Part shown: in pieces, positions 25,887 to 34,324 of the stretch
How the letters are laid out: each line of letters opens with the position of its first letter
How positions within the stretch are numbered: position 1 is the first letter of the stretch
Assembly (NCBI RefSeq): GCF_040811775.1
Contig: NZ_JBFNXW010000001.1
Span: 1,116,001 to 1,180,000 of the forward strand
Length of the DNA stretch: 64,000 nt
Direction: 5' to 3'
From: Balneola sp. MJW-20
GTDB lineage: Bacteria > Bacteroidota > Rhodothermia > Balneolales > Balneolaceae
Made by a program: the position numbers and the translations under genes
Notes under the pieces: generated by a model
Database searches by the model: none
What the model saw: the letters and a program-made list of their open reading frames with translations, nothing else
Told to the model about the DNA's origin: nothing

Positions 25887-25915
25887 TGTGGAAAAGTCAT
25901 TAAATCTGTGGAAAA
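25887..25915 (-). promoter_or_regulatory. Two phased DnaA-box-like sites downstream of nrdJ
   Basis: TGTGGAAAA occurs at 25887-25895 and 25907-25915, exactly 20 bp apart (two helical turns). Read on the minus strand each is TTTTCCACA, a match to the relaxed DnaA box TTWTNCACA. They lie between the two terminators. The box nearest in sequence is the one at 29882 on the other side of nrdJ. Function is inferred. Confidence 0.4.
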
Positions 25916-25953
25916 CTTGGGTGGGTTAGCCACCACTTACCTTATTTGATAAT

Positions 25954-25989
25954 AAAAAAGACCCTGGCCGGATATCATCCGGCCAGGGT
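25954..25989 (-). terminator. Strong Rho-independent terminator downstream of nrdJ
   Basis: On the minus strand a perfect 13-bp stem (arms 25989-25977 and 25973-25961, core CCCTGGCCGG) with a 3-nt loop is followed by C and six T residues. It lies about 130 bp after the nrdJ stop. Confidence 0.9.
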
Positions 25990-25991
25990 TT

Positions 25992-26010
25992 ATCCTGTTC
26001 TCCATGAAAG
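25992..26010. repeat. Direct repeat copy 2 (19 bp) flanking a terminator
   Basis: Identical 19-bp partner of 25816-25834, placed immediately upstream (in minus-strand sense) of the strong nrdJ terminator. Confidence 0.8.
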
Positions 26011-26116
26011 CTTGTGTGTAAATCAATTATCCTTATAACTGAATACCCGTACTTTCACTTAGTCATTAAGGGATCCCGGCTCTTTCAGGGCCGGGACCGC
26101 GTCGCTTACCCCTTTG

Positions 26117-29100
26117 TTAGGAACAACCTGAGGTTGATCCGCAGGTGATGCACTTCATGCAGGTACCGTTACGTACCATTGTCATGCTGCCACATTCCGG
26201 GCAGGCATCACCTGTGTAGCCAAGCTGTTTCGCCTTTTCGTATTCACTTTCGTAACTGGAACTCTTCTGAGTTGCCTGCTGCACAGGTTCTTCTACCGGG
26301 ACGGGCTCCGGTTGCGGAGCAACGGCGTCTGCAGTAGAAGCAGACTCAGCTGTAGTAGTTTCAGTGGATCCTGCGGTCTTTTCCGATTCTTCACCGATTG
26401 GACGCAGATTTCTGGTTGTGATCTGCTCAGCAGGTACATGTGCCAGGTCTTCGCGACCCAGGTATGTAACTGCCAGCTCACGGAATATGTAGTCGATTAC
26501 GGAAGTACTCATTTTCACATGAGGATTACCGTTAACCATGCCGCTTGGCTCAAACTTGGTGAATACAAATGCATCAACAAATTCTTCCAGTGGCACTCCG
26601 TGCTGCAGACCTAATGAAATGGATATTGCAAAGCAGTTCAGTAATGAACGGAAAGCAGCTCCTTCGCGGTGCATATCGATAAAGATCTCACCCAGCTGAC
26701 CATTGTCATATTCACCGGTTCTCAGATACACGCTCTGACCTCCGATCTTAACTTTCTGCGTGTACCCTTCTCTACGGAAAGGTAAACGCTGACGACGGGC
26801 AACATACTTATGGATGATTCGCTCAGCCACTTCTACTACTTTATTCTGTGCCTGAACGGTTGCTTCATCATTGTCCTCTTCTTCCAGTTCTTCCAGAACA
26901 TCAGACATGGAGTTCAGCGGCTGAGACAGCTTGGAACCGTCACGATAAAGCGCATTGGCTTTCAGCATAAGCTCCCAGGACATCATATACGCATCCTTGA
27001 TATCTTCAATACTGGCTTCGTTTGGAAGATTAATGGTTTTGGAGATAGCCCCGGACAGGAACGGCTGAGCCGCTGCCATCATACGGATGTGTCCGCGGGC
27101 AGAAATGTACCGGGTACCGATCCGGCCGCACTTATTAGCGCAGTCGAATACCGGAAGGTGCTCTTCTTTTAAATATGGAGCTCCTTCCACGGTCATGGTA
27201 CCGCATACATAGTCGTTGGCATCCTGGATCTCCTCCCGCGAAAAGCCCAGAAAGCGCAACATGTCAAAACTCATATCTGACAGCTGCTCATCGCTTATAC
27301 CGAGAACCTCTGTGCAGAAGTCTTCGCCCAGTGTCCACTGGTTGAAGGCAAACTTAATATCAAAGGATCCCGGCAGAGCCTGCTCAATCGCGTTCAGCTT
27401 CTCGTCGGTAAATCCTTTGGCTTTAAGGCTTTCCTCATTGATATGCGGGCACCCTTCCAGAGAAGCATGACCTTTGGCATAATTGATGATCTCCTGAGAT
27501 TCTTTAGCAGTGTATCCCAGCTTTTCAAGGGCTTTAGGCACACTCTGATTGATGATCTTGAAGTATCCGCCACCAGCGAGTTTCTTGAACTTAACGAGTG
27601 CAAAATCAGGCTCGATACCGGTGGTATCACAGTCCATTACCAGACCGATGGTACCGGTCGGGGCCAGTACAGTCACCTGTGCATTTCGGTAGCCATGCTC
27701 CTCTCCCAGCTCAACTGCTTTATCAGAAGCCTTACGGGCCGCTTTCAACAGATAATCAGGACATACTGAAGCGTCAATACCCAGTGGCTTGACGGTCAGA
27801 TCTTCATATTCTTTAGGATCAACATTGTATGCTGCACGCTTATGGTTCCTGAGAACCTTTAGCATGTGCTCTTTATTTCTTTCATATCCTTCAAACGTAC
27901 CGAGTTCAGAGGCCATCTCCGCGCTGGTAGCATACGAGGTCATGTGCATAGTAGCTGTTACAGCTCCTGCAACGGCAACTCCCATATCTGAGTCATATGG
28001 AATACCCTGTACCATCAATGCCGCGCCAATATTGGCATATCCAAGTCCGAGGGTCCGGAACACGTATGAAAGTTCAGCGATCTCTTTGGATGGGAACTGA
28101 GCCATCAATACTGAGATCTCCAGAACAACGGTCCATATTCGGGATGCATATTCAATTGAATCCACATCGAACTCTGAATAGGTATCATCTTTGAAATATT
28201 TCATCAGATTCAAAGATGCCAGATTACAGGCGGTGTTATCCAGGAACATATATTCAGAACATGGATTACTCGCACGGATCTCACCGTCTACAGGACAGGT
28301 ATGCCATTCGTTGATCGTATCGTGGTATTGTGTACCTGGATCAGCACAGGACCAAGCCGCATATGCGATCTGATCCCATAATTCATTGGCTTTAAATGTC
28401 TTACATGGTTCAGGCTCTCTGCCTTCTTCGGCTGCCTTCCGCTTTTCTTTTCTCCAGATAAGGTTCCAGTCCTTATCCTCTTTTACGGCCTTCATGAAAG
28501 AGTTAGGTACCCTTACAGAGTTATTAGAGTTCTGACCGCTTACCGTAGCATATGCTTCAGAATTCCAGTCCGTATCATATGAATCAAATTCCAGATCAGT
28601 AAAACCCTGAGCGGCAAGCTGTATTACGCGCTCAATGTAGTTAAGAGGAACCTGCTCTCTTTTGGCCTTACGAATCTCATCGCCCAGCTCCTTGTTTTTA
28701 AGCGGGTCACGGCTTACTGCACCATTATAGGTACGGCCATCCACATCAACCGGTTTATGACAAAGCTGAATGATATTCTTGAGTCTTTTCTGAACGATCT
28801 TTGATCCGGCAACCAGAGCAGCAACTTTCTGCTCTTCCTTAACTTTCCAGTCTATGTAATCTTCGATATCCGGATGATCCAGATCCAGGGTCACCATTTT
28901 CGCAGCACGGCGTGTGGTCCCCCCGGACTTGATCGCACCTGCTGCGCGGTCACCGATCTTAAGAAAACTCATCAGACCAGAACTTTTTCCACCACCACTT
29001 AGTGGCTCATTCTCACCACGGATGTTAGAGAAGTTTGAACCTGTACCGGACCCGTACTTAAAGAGTCTGGCTTCACGTGTCCACAGATCCATGATCCCTC

Positions 29101-29737
29101 CCTCATTCACAAGATCATCATCCACGCTCTGTATAAAGCATGCATGAGGCTGCGGATGAGTATAGGCGTCTTTAGACTTGGTCAGTTTACCGGTTTTTCC
29201 GTCTACATAGTAATGTCCCTGTGCAGGCCCATTGATTCCATATGCCCAATGGAGTCCGGTATTAAACCACTGCGGGCTGTTAGGGGCCGCCATCTGGTTT
29301 GCCAGCATGTAGCACAATTCATCATAGAATATTTTGGCGTCTTCTTCTGTATCAAAGTAATCATGTTTCCAACCCCAGTAAGTCCAACACCCTGCTAGTC
29401 GGTGAAAGACCTGACGACTATCAATCTCATGAGTGAATCGCTCGGACTCTTCTTTTTTCTTGAGCTTGGTGGAGTCAGCCTCAGAACGCTGCAGCCATTT
29501 CGGTACACCCTTCTCAGAAATTTTCTTAAGAGCAACTGGCACACCGGCCTTACGGAAGTATTTCTGGGCAATGATATCGGTGGCAACCTGAGACCAGCTG
29601 TCCGGAACCACGACATCCTCCATATGGAATACCTGTGATCCGTCAGGGTTCTTAATCTCTGAAGTTCTTTTAACAAATTTCAGGTTGCCGAATGGAGAGT
29701 CCCAATCGGAATTAGTATAGAAACGATTAAATTTCAT
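26117..29737 (-). CDS. nrdJ: Adenosylcobalamin-dependent class II ribonucleotide reductase
   Basis: This 1206-residue class II enzyme reduces ribonucleotides to deoxyribonucleotides with a thiyl radical generated from adenosylcobalamin, independent of oxygen. The active-site N-x-C-x-E motif reads N491-P-C493-S-E495, and [23 protein letters not shown] gives the phosphate and specificity region. An acidic/Ala-rich linker (~1110-1170) precedes a C-terminal zinc-ribbon-like tail (CPECG ... CMKCITCG ... GCS) that regenerates the active-site cysteines. Length is typical of the long NrdJ_Z-type enzymes. No nrdAB or nrdDG genes are in the window. The adjacent cobalamin receptor operon fits its cofactor need. 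Its upstream region is unusual, with DnaA boxes and NrdR-like repeats. A weak promoter candidate (TTG-N20-TATATTG) lies near 29840-29870 on the minus strand. Confidence 0.95.
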   Translation of the reverse strand: MKFNRFYTNSDWDSPFGNLKFVKRTSEIKNPDGSQVFHMEDVVVPDSWSQVATDIIAQKYFRKAGVPVALKKISEKGVPKWLQRSEADSTKLKKKEESERFTHEIDSRQVFHRLAGCWTYWGWKHDYFDTEEDAKIFYDELCYMLANQMAAPNSPQWFNTGLHWAYGINGPAQGHYYVDGKTGKLTKSKDAYTHPQPHACFIQSVDDDLVNEGGIMDLWTREARLFKYGSGTGSNFSNIRGENEPLSGGGKSSGLMSFLKIGDRAAGAIKSGGTTRRAAKMVTLDLDHPDIEDYIDWKVKEEQKVAALVAGSKIVQKRLKNIIQLCHKPVDVDGRTYNGAVSRDPLKNKELGDEIRKAKREQVPLNYIERVIQLAAQGFTDLEFDSYDTDWNSEAYATVSGQNSNNSVRVPNSFMKAVKEDKDWNLIWRKEKRKAAEEGREPEPCKTFKANELWDQIAYAAWSCADPGTQYHDTINEWHTCPVDGEIRASNPCSEYMFLDNTACNLASLNLMKYFKDDTYSEFDVDSIEYASRIWTVVLEISVLMAQFPSKEIAELSYVFRTLGLGYANIGAALMVQGIPYDSDMGVAVAGAVTATMHMTSYATSAEMASELGTFEGYERNKEHMLKVLRNHKRAAYNVDPKEYEDLTVKPLGIDASVCPDYLLKAARKASDKAVELGEEHGYRNAQVTVLAPTGTIGLVMDCDTTGIEPDFALVKFKKLAGGGYFKIINQSVPKALEKLGYTAKESQEIINYAKGHASLEGCPHINEESLKAKGFTDEKLNAIEQALPGSFDIKFAFNQWTLGEDFCTEVLGISDEQLSDMSFDMLRFLGFSREEIQDANDYVCGTMTVEGAPYLKEEHLPVFDCANKCGRIGTRYISARGHIRMMAAAQPFLSGAISKTINLPNEASIEDIKDAYMMSWELMLKANALYRDGSKLSQPLNSMSDVLEELEEEDNDEATVQAQNKVVEVAERIIHKYVARRQRLPFRREGYTQKVKIGGQSVYLRTGEYDNGQLGEIFIDMHREGAAFRSLLNCFAISISLGLQHGVPLEEFVDAFVFTKFEPSGMVNGNPHVKMSTSVIDYIFRELAVTYLGREDLAHVPAEQITTRNLRPIGEESEKTAGSTETTTAESASTADAVAPQPEPVPVEEPVQQATQKSSSYESEYEKAKQLGYTGDACPECGSMTMVRNGTCMKCITCGSTSGCS

Positions 29738-29772
29738 AAGCGTCGACCTTATGTGGTTTTGAGGTAAATGTT

Positions 29773-29848
29773 ACTATGTAGATGAGAGATGGAGACCCAT
29801 TTCAAGGAAGCCCGTACTCTTAAAGAAGTACGAAACAATATAGATGAG
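29773..29848 (-). promoter_or_regulatory. Pair of NrdR-box-like direct repeats upstream of nrdJ
   Basis: Two related 14-mers, ACTATGTAGATGAG (29773-29786) and ACAATATAGATGAG (29835-29848), lie 36-111 bp upstream of the nrdJ start, 62 bp apart. That is about six helical turns, twice the usual 31-bp spacing of NrdR boxes. The core TATATTGT/ACATAGT on the minus strand partly matches the NrdR consensus ACACWATATATWGTGT. NrdR is the common repressor of ribonucleotide reductase genes. The match is imperfect, so this is a candidate only. Confidence 0.3.
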
Positions 29849-29881
29849 TGACGTACTCTCGGCAAGAAAAAAATCAATTAC

Positions 29882-30000
29882 TTTTCCACAATTACCCACA
29901 CTTATCCACATTAGGCAAAGTACTTATACTACCTAATTTTATATTATATATTATATTATGAATTATATTATATATAAAAATTAATTATGTAATTTAACTT
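29882..30000. promoter_or_regulatory. DnaA-box cluster with adjacent A+T-rich tract (candidate origin or DnaA-regulated nrdJ promoter)
   Basis: Three DnaA-box-like 9-mers stand in the same orientation exactly 10 bp apart: TTTTCCACA (29882-29890), TTACCCACA (29892-29900) and a perfect TTATCCACA (29902-29910). About 25 bp further begins a tract of roughly 65 bp (29937-30000) made almost entirely of A and T with repeated TATAT units, resembling a duplex-unwinding element. A fourth perfect box is at 30086-30094. The layout, phased boxes next to an unwinding tract in a 536-bp gene-free gap, is that of a bacterial oriC. DnaA control of nrd genes, known for E. coli nrdAB, is the alternative. No dnaA, dnaN or gidA gene is nearby. 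The remainder, 30111-30273, is A+T-rich without other recognisable content. Confidence 0.5.
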
Positions 30001-30069
30001 TATCTTAAATCCGCTTTAAAACTGCATTAATTTGCCAATATTAACAGTTTCCATCTTAGATCTGCCAGA

Positions 30070-30110
30070 CAAAAAAAAGGGAAAGTTATCCACATTGAAT
30101 ACTTTCCCTT
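30070..30110 (-). terminator. Rho-independent terminator after btuG, with a DnaA box in its loop
   Basis: On the minus strand a perfect 10-bp stem (AAGGGAAAGT / ACTTTCCCTT, arms 30110-30101 and 30086-30077) is followed by eight T residues. It lies about 164 bp after the btuG stop and separates the btuBG unit from nrdJ. The 14-nt loop region contains most of a perfect DnaA box (30086-30094). Confidence 0.85.
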
Positions 30111-30273
30111 CCTCTTCATTAACAGTGTTATTCTAAATTAATAAATTTTTAATCTATAATAATGAGAATAAGTTGTACCTAATTTAATTCGTTTTATTCC
30201 AATTCTATTTTATATCATTAATTGAACTTTTAATATCAAGATTGTAAAAATCGCATCAGAATATTATCGCAGG

Positions 30274-31320
30274 CTATTTTTCCGAAGCAAAGTAAAATCC
30301 TCCCGGTATGATACCCGTTTCAAAACTGTCGACAGCAACTCCACTCAGATCATAACGAATTGCTTTACCGGCTTGTATATAATTGAGAGGATCTGTGGTC
30401 CACAGATAGGGCTCATCTCCAAATGTAGACAGACCGATTGCATAAAAGCCACGGTCAATGAAAGAGCGATTGGTTATCTCCAGGCTTGTAGCATCTATCT
30501 CAATTACATTATCAGAAATCAGGTACGCTTTGCCCAGTTCAGCATCGATCGTAAGTTCACCGGGATGTCCGCCTATGAACAGTTTTTTTATAAGTGTTCC
30601 TTCCTCCCCGTTAAAAATATACACCTCACCGGGAGTATCATCTTCCGGATCGCTAAAGTCGCCATAGGCTCCTACGCAAACCACCCAGACTCGGCCAAAG
30701 GAATCTGCTGTTACAGCAACCGGATTATCTCCCACTACTATAGTATCGGTTACTACATCATTCAGGGCATCGATCACACTAAGCGTATTCCCGTTACCCA
30801 GACCACTATTTGCAACATAAACCCGGTCACCTACTCTGGCTATTCCTTCCGGGTTTTCACCCACCGGGATCACGGATTCCTCCACGTAAGTATTCAGATC
30901 AATAACAGATACAGAATTACCATACAGATTGGTTACATATCCTTTTTCAGCGGTTACCGGAATGAAATTTCTGGGGCTGGCCTCATTAGCAATACGGATG
31001 GTCGCAATGGAACTAAAATTTTCTGCCTCCACTACTTCGATTGTATGTGAATTATTGACTACCATAAAAAGCCGGTCATCTATCCTGGTCACACTTTGCA
31101 ACAGGTCTCCGGCCGGCCTGTTATTTGCAGCTGTAAAAATACCCTGCTGCACTTGTCCGGTCTCCGGGTCATAAGAAGTAATACTGCTGTTGGCACTTCC
31201 GAAGTTACCTTCATTAAGCACATAAACAGACGCCAGTTCAGGTTCTGCGGTGTTAGTGCTGTTTTCACATGACAGCATGAAAAGCATCAATAATGCTGCG
31301 GGTATGAGATTTCTATACAT
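30274..31320 (-). CDS. btuG: BtuG-like surface beta-propeller lipoprotein (YncE/DUF5074 type)
   Basis: The 348-residue lipoprotein has a lipobox ending in Cys18 (MLFMLSC) and a propeller of repeated blades such as YVTNLYGNSVSVIDLNTYVEESVIPVGENPEG, typical of YncE-like and DUF5074 proteins. In Bacteroides, BtuG is a surface lipoprotein with this fold that binds cobalamin very tightly and caps the TonB receptor BtuB. Here the gene lies 3 bp downstream of a btuB-like gene, and both are behind a cobalamin riboswitch, which strongly supports the same role. Cobinamide or another corrinoid could equally be the ligand. The next feature downstream is a strong terminator. Confidence 0.7.
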   Translation of the reverse strand: MYRNLIPAALLMLFMLSCENSTNTAEPELASVYVLNEGNFGSANSSITSYDPETGQVQQGIFTAANNRPAGDLLQSVTRIDDRLFMVVNNSHTIEVVEAENFSSIATIRIANEASPRNFIPVTAEKGYVTNLYGNSVSVIDLNTYVEESVIPVGENPEGIARVGDRVYVANSGLGNGNTLSVIDALNDVVTDTIVVGDNPVAVTADSFGRVWVVCVGAYGDFSDPEDDTPGEVYIFNGEEGTLIKKLFIGGHPGELTIDAELGKAYLISDNVIEIDATSLEITNRSFIDRGFYAIGLSTFGDEPYLWTTDPLNYIQAGKAIRYDLSGVAVDSFETGIIPGGFYFASEK

Positions 31321-31323
31321 AGG

Positions 31324-33210
31324 TCAGAGTTTATATTTAAGGTTTATGGTAGCCATACCGTTTCTTAGAGGCATGGGATAAAAACGGACAATATCATAGC
31401 GCTCGTCAAAGATATTATTGACCCTGAAGCCAATCCTTATCATTAGATCTCTGAAAGGAATCAAGTATGAGGCTCCAATATCAGATACCCAGTAACCGTC
31501 TGCAGCAAAGTTTGGGTCTTCTTGTTCCGTAGTATATCTGAGACTATTCATCCGGTTGTTCATGAATACGGATACCTGCTGAAACTGCATATTAAGACTC
31601 CCCTTCCATTGCCATTTAGGGACATAAGGCAGCTGATTCCCTTCAGCTGCATCTGCTGCAAAACGAGCTTTGGAATAATAGGCATAGGTATAACTTAGCA
31701 GCTGCTGCCAGCTGATATCCAGTTTACCAATGCTTCCTGATACAGTATTTTCCCATTCTACTCCCTGCGATCTGATCTCTTCCACATTTTGCGCTATGAA
31801 CTGGCCGTTCGGTTCCGGCAGCCATCTTATACCATCATCCAGATCGATCAGAAAGACAGATAGCTGATTCTGTATACTGAAAACATTACCCGTAGTGTGG
31901 ATCAGGCCGGCTTCATAGGTCATGGAGTATTCAGCATTTACTGCTTCATTTCCACCGTTTGGCCAGTAAAGATCATTAAAGGTGGGCGCTCTGAAATTTC
32001 TATTCACTGAGAAGCGGAGCCCTAGTACTTCATCCATGATCTGATAATTTACACCCAGCCCCGGACTGAGTGCCGTTCCAAAATCAGAATAAGAATCAAT
32101 TCTGATCGCAGGATATAAACTCAGTCTTTCCCCCGGTTGAATAACTCCTTTGAGTCCGCCACTAAGCCAGGAACGGCTTCTCAGACGATCATAATTATTT
32201 GTCTCAGTCTGAGTATATCCAGCGATCCCTGTAGCGGTCACCTTAATCCTATCCGACAATCCGTAAGTATGATTCAACCGCAACCGGGCTTCACGATTTT
32301 CACTCAGGCTGTTGACCCCGATTAGTGGGTTCACATAATCAAGAGTCGTAACAGCCCCTTGTACGTTGATCTCTGTGCTGCTTTTCTGTCCACTGAATTG
32401 CAGTGTTGAAGCTAATCGCAGAGATTCATCAAACTGAGTGCCCTGACCCGGTCCGGAAAATATATTTTCCGCAATTTCATGGTTACTGCTGCTATACCAT
32501 ACTGCTGTTTTTAATAGCAGACGGTCGCCCCTGTATTTAGTCTGCAGCATAACCTGTTCGTTGTCAAAACTACCTCTGCTTCTATTTTCCCGGGTCCCGC
32601 TTCGCACGTCGTAATAGAGGAAATCGTTCTCATTATTTTGCACCGAAGCACTTAGTCCAAAATCCCATCGCCCCAATCGCAGCCCTGCCTTCCCATGCGT
32701 TATGAAATTTCCGAATGATCCTGCTATCTGCCCGGCTTCTACAAGACCGGTTTCAGTATCAGTTTGCAAAACCACAGAGCCGCCTATTCCGCTTCCGAAA
32801 GAAGAACTACTACTCCCTCCGCTTACTGCTACAGCCGAGATCATCGTACTCTGTATAAGAGACAGATCTGTAACTCCTAGCATCTGATGATTGAGCGGCA
32901 ATCCTTCCCACACCACTCTGGTCTGTGCTCCGCTCAGTCCTCTTTGAGATATAACCGAAGCTGCACCCGGACCATTATTTCGGATATAGATATTCGAGAA
33001 CTGCTGCAGTGTATAACCCAGATCCATACCATTGGCCCTGGATACCATTGCAGAATCAATGATATTGATCAAAACCGGCTGCTTTTGCAGATCCGTTTCT
33101 ATACGGGTAGCACTAACGGTGACCGGATCCAGGTCCAGTGTATCTGCCGTTACTTGTGCATATGCTTTCAGAGACAGCACAGCCATTAAAATCAGAAAGA
33201 TCGTTCGCAT
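31324..33210 (-). CDS. btuB: TonB-dependent cobalamin outer-membrane receptor (BtuB-like)
   Basis: The 628-residue outer-membrane protein has a signal peptide (MRTIFLILMAVLSLKAYAQ), a TonB box-like LDPVTVSA at ~27-34, a plug domain at ~40-160 (QRGLSGAQTRVVWEGLPLN, SSFGSGIGGSVVLQT) and a long beta-barrel to the C-terminus. The size is typical of BtuB and short for SusC-type receptors; the N-terminal carboxypeptidase-like domain of SusC is missing. The cobalamin riboswitch in its leader identifies the substrate class as corrinoids. btuG follows 3 bp downstream. The inner-membrane transporter BtuCDF is not in the window. This is the only TonB receptor in the window. Confidence 0.9.
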   Translation of the reverse strand: MRTIFLILMAVLSLKAYAQVTADTLDLDPVTVSATRIETDLQKQPVLINIIDSAMVSRANGMDLGYTLQQFSNIYIRNNGPGAASVISQRGLSGAQTRVVWEGLPLNHQMLGVTDLSLIQSTMISAVAVSGGSSSSSFGSGIGGSVVLQTDTETGLVEAGQIAGSFGNFITHGKAGLRLGRWDFGLSASVQNNENDFLYYDVRSGTRENRSRGSFDNEQVMLQTKYRGDRLLLKTAVWYSSSNHEIAENIFSGPGQGTQFDESLRLASTLQFSGQKSSTEINVQGAVTTLDYVNPLIGVNSLSENREARLRLNHTYGLSDRIKVTATGIAGYTQTETNNYDRLRSRSWLSGGLKGVIQPGERLSLYPAIRIDSYSDFGTALSPGLGVNYQIMDEVLGLRFSVNRNFRAPTFNDLYWPNGGNEAVNAEYSMTYEAGLIHTTGNVFSIQNQLSVFLIDLDDGIRWLPEPNGQFIAQNVEEIRSQGVEWENTVSGSIGKLDISWQQLLSYTYAYYSKARFAADAAEGNQLPYVPKWQWKGSLNMQFQQVSVFMNNRMNSLRYTTEQEDPNFAADGYWVSDIGASYLIPFRDLMIRIGFRVNNIFDERYDIVRFYPMPLRNGMATINLKYKL

Positions 33211-33266
33211 GAACCATAAGTCAGCAGTTCCATTTACCCGATGGAAGCAGCATTGGATTTCATAAA

Positions 33267-33410
33267 GGCAGGTCTCCTGACTCTCCTATCGCAGCGCCTT
33301 CCCATTCCGTAAACCGAAACAGTGGCAAAGGTAAGGCTGCAATGATCCCGTAGAACGGAACCTGGATCACAGTTGCGGGAACAGTTCCCGGTTTTCACGG
33401 GATTCCCTTT
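33267..33410 (-). ncRNA. Cobalamin riboswitch controlling btuB-btuG
   Basis: On the minus strand the conserved elements of the B12 riboswitch occur in order: GGGAATCC near 33407-33400 with GTGAAAACCGGGAACTG after it, CCCGCAACTGTGAT (33379-33366), GCCACTG (33326-33320), GGGAAGGCG (33303-33295), and the B12 box AGTCAGGAGACCTGCC (33282-33267). The leader continues 57 bp to the btuB start. There TTCCAT and ATGGAA can pair close to the ATG, which fits translational control, though I did not fold it. Adenosyl- or other cobalamin binding should lower btuBG expression. Confidence 0.93.
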
Positions 33411-33454
33411 TAACTTGTTGTTTGTAACAACAGGACCTTTATGTATTGAATAGG

Positions 33455-33485
33455 CAAAATTAGCCAGATTAATATTAAAAACAAA
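33455..33485 (-). promoter_or_regulatory. Bacteroidota-type promoter of btuB-btuG
   Basis: On the minus strand TTTG (33485-33482) is followed after exactly 19 bp by TAATTTTG (33462-33455). This is a full match to the Bacteroidota sigma-A consensus TTTG-N19-21-TAnnTTTG. Transcription would begin near 33448, about 40 bp before the first conserved riboswitch element, as expected. Confidence 0.6.
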
Positions 33486-33589
33486 CGAGCAGGACAGGTT
33501 TAATAAAATTGAACATTCAAATCCTCAAATCAAACGCAAGGAAGCTTTAAAAATGCTATGTTTGGCTTCGTATTAAACCCGCAAGCACT

Positions 33590-34321
33590 ATGGATCCAAA
33601 GAATAGTATTTACCGTGAATCATTTACGATCAGAGCAAGTGAGGTCGACCTTAATGGAAAAGCTACCCTGGCTTCGCTTGCGGGACTAATGCAGGAAATT
33701 GCCGGAAATCATGCTTCCACAATGAATTTTGATATTACCGATCTTCATAAACAAGATCTTACCTGGGTCTTGCACAGATTAGATATCCGCATTGACCGGT
33801 ATCCCGAATGGCGTGAGGAGATCATCATTGAGACCTGGCCCAATGCAGGTGATGCCTTGAGAGCCTACCGTGATTACAGGATCAAAAGTACAGATGGTGA
33901 AATACTTGGAGTTGCTCTTTCCTATTGGATGATCATCAATATTAAAAGCAGAAGGCCCAGCCGTATTCCCAGGGAAATACTGGAAATACGTCTAGGTGAG
34001 AAAGACCATGTATTGGAAATAAAAAAAGATCGCCCAAAACCTGCCAGCGGTAGCGACCGGCATAGTACTTTCCGGGTTCGGAGAGCGGACCTGGATATGA
34101 ATCTCCATGTAAACAATGCCCGCTATCTTGAGTGGATCACAGAAACACTGGCCGAAAAAGCAGCCACATCAATAAAGCGGGCCGATATTATGTTTATGAA
34201 GGAAAGCGGTTTGGGAGACCAGATCACTTCCCACATGGTCAGAAGGCCGGAGCAGAACTCCAGTCATCGCCTTCTCAATCAGGATGATGAGATCATCGCA
34301 CTTGCAGAATTAAATTACTGA
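33590..34321 (+). CDS. Acyl-ACP thioesterase (FatA/FatB type)
   Basis: The 243-residue double-hotdog enzyme releases free fatty acids from acyl-ACP. The catalytic D-x-N-x-H signature of the plant FatB family is present as D169-M-N171-L-H173 in DLDMNLHVNNARYLEW. The N-terminal hotdog begins FTIRASEVDLNGKATLASLAGLMQEIAG. The length equals that of bacterial members and there is no signal peptide. A TATGTTTG element at 33557-33564 matches a Bacteroidota -7 box, but I find no good -33 element at the right distance. It converges with the next aldo/keto reductase gene after 3 bp. In Bacteroidota these enzymes may supply free fatty acids for lipid remodelling or for a fatty-acid reductase. Confidence 0.88.
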   Translation: MDPKNSIYRESFTIRASEVDLNGKATLASLAGLMQEIAGNHASTMNFDITDLHKQDLTWVLHRLDIRIDRYPEWREEIIIETWPNAGDALRAYRDYRIKSTDGEILGVALSYWMIINIKSRRPSRIPREILEIRLGEKDHVLEIKKDRPKPASGSDRHSTFRVRRADLDMNLHVNNARYLEWITETLAEKAATSIKRADIMFMKESGLGDQITSHMVRRPEQNSSHRLLNQDDEIIALAELNY

Positions 34322-34324
34322 TGG

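Larger units (their letters stand above)
25501..26116. other. Non-coding region between nrdJ and the tricorn-like gene
   Basis: This 616-bp gap contains no convincing gene. From the nrdJ side it holds a GC-rich hairpin right after the nrdJ stop (arms TCCCGGC 26074-26080 and GCCGGGA 26090-26096, no T run), a strong terminator at 25954-25989, two DnaA-box-like sequences at 25887-25915, and a second, related terminator at 25778-25814. About 280 bp of leader to the tricorn-like gene follow, in which I see nothing further. It is far longer than the other same-strand gaps in the window. Confidence 0.6.

Noticed and set aside
26071..26096. GC-rich hairpin directly after nrdJ as terminator
   Set aside because: The stem is good but no T run follows on the minus strand; the real terminator is probably at 25954-25989.
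30373..31050. A 225-codon open frame on the plus strand inside btuG
   Set aside because: It lies wholly antisense to a clear lipoprotein gene, has unlike-protein composition, and matches no family I know. It is a shadow of the btuG codon pattern.
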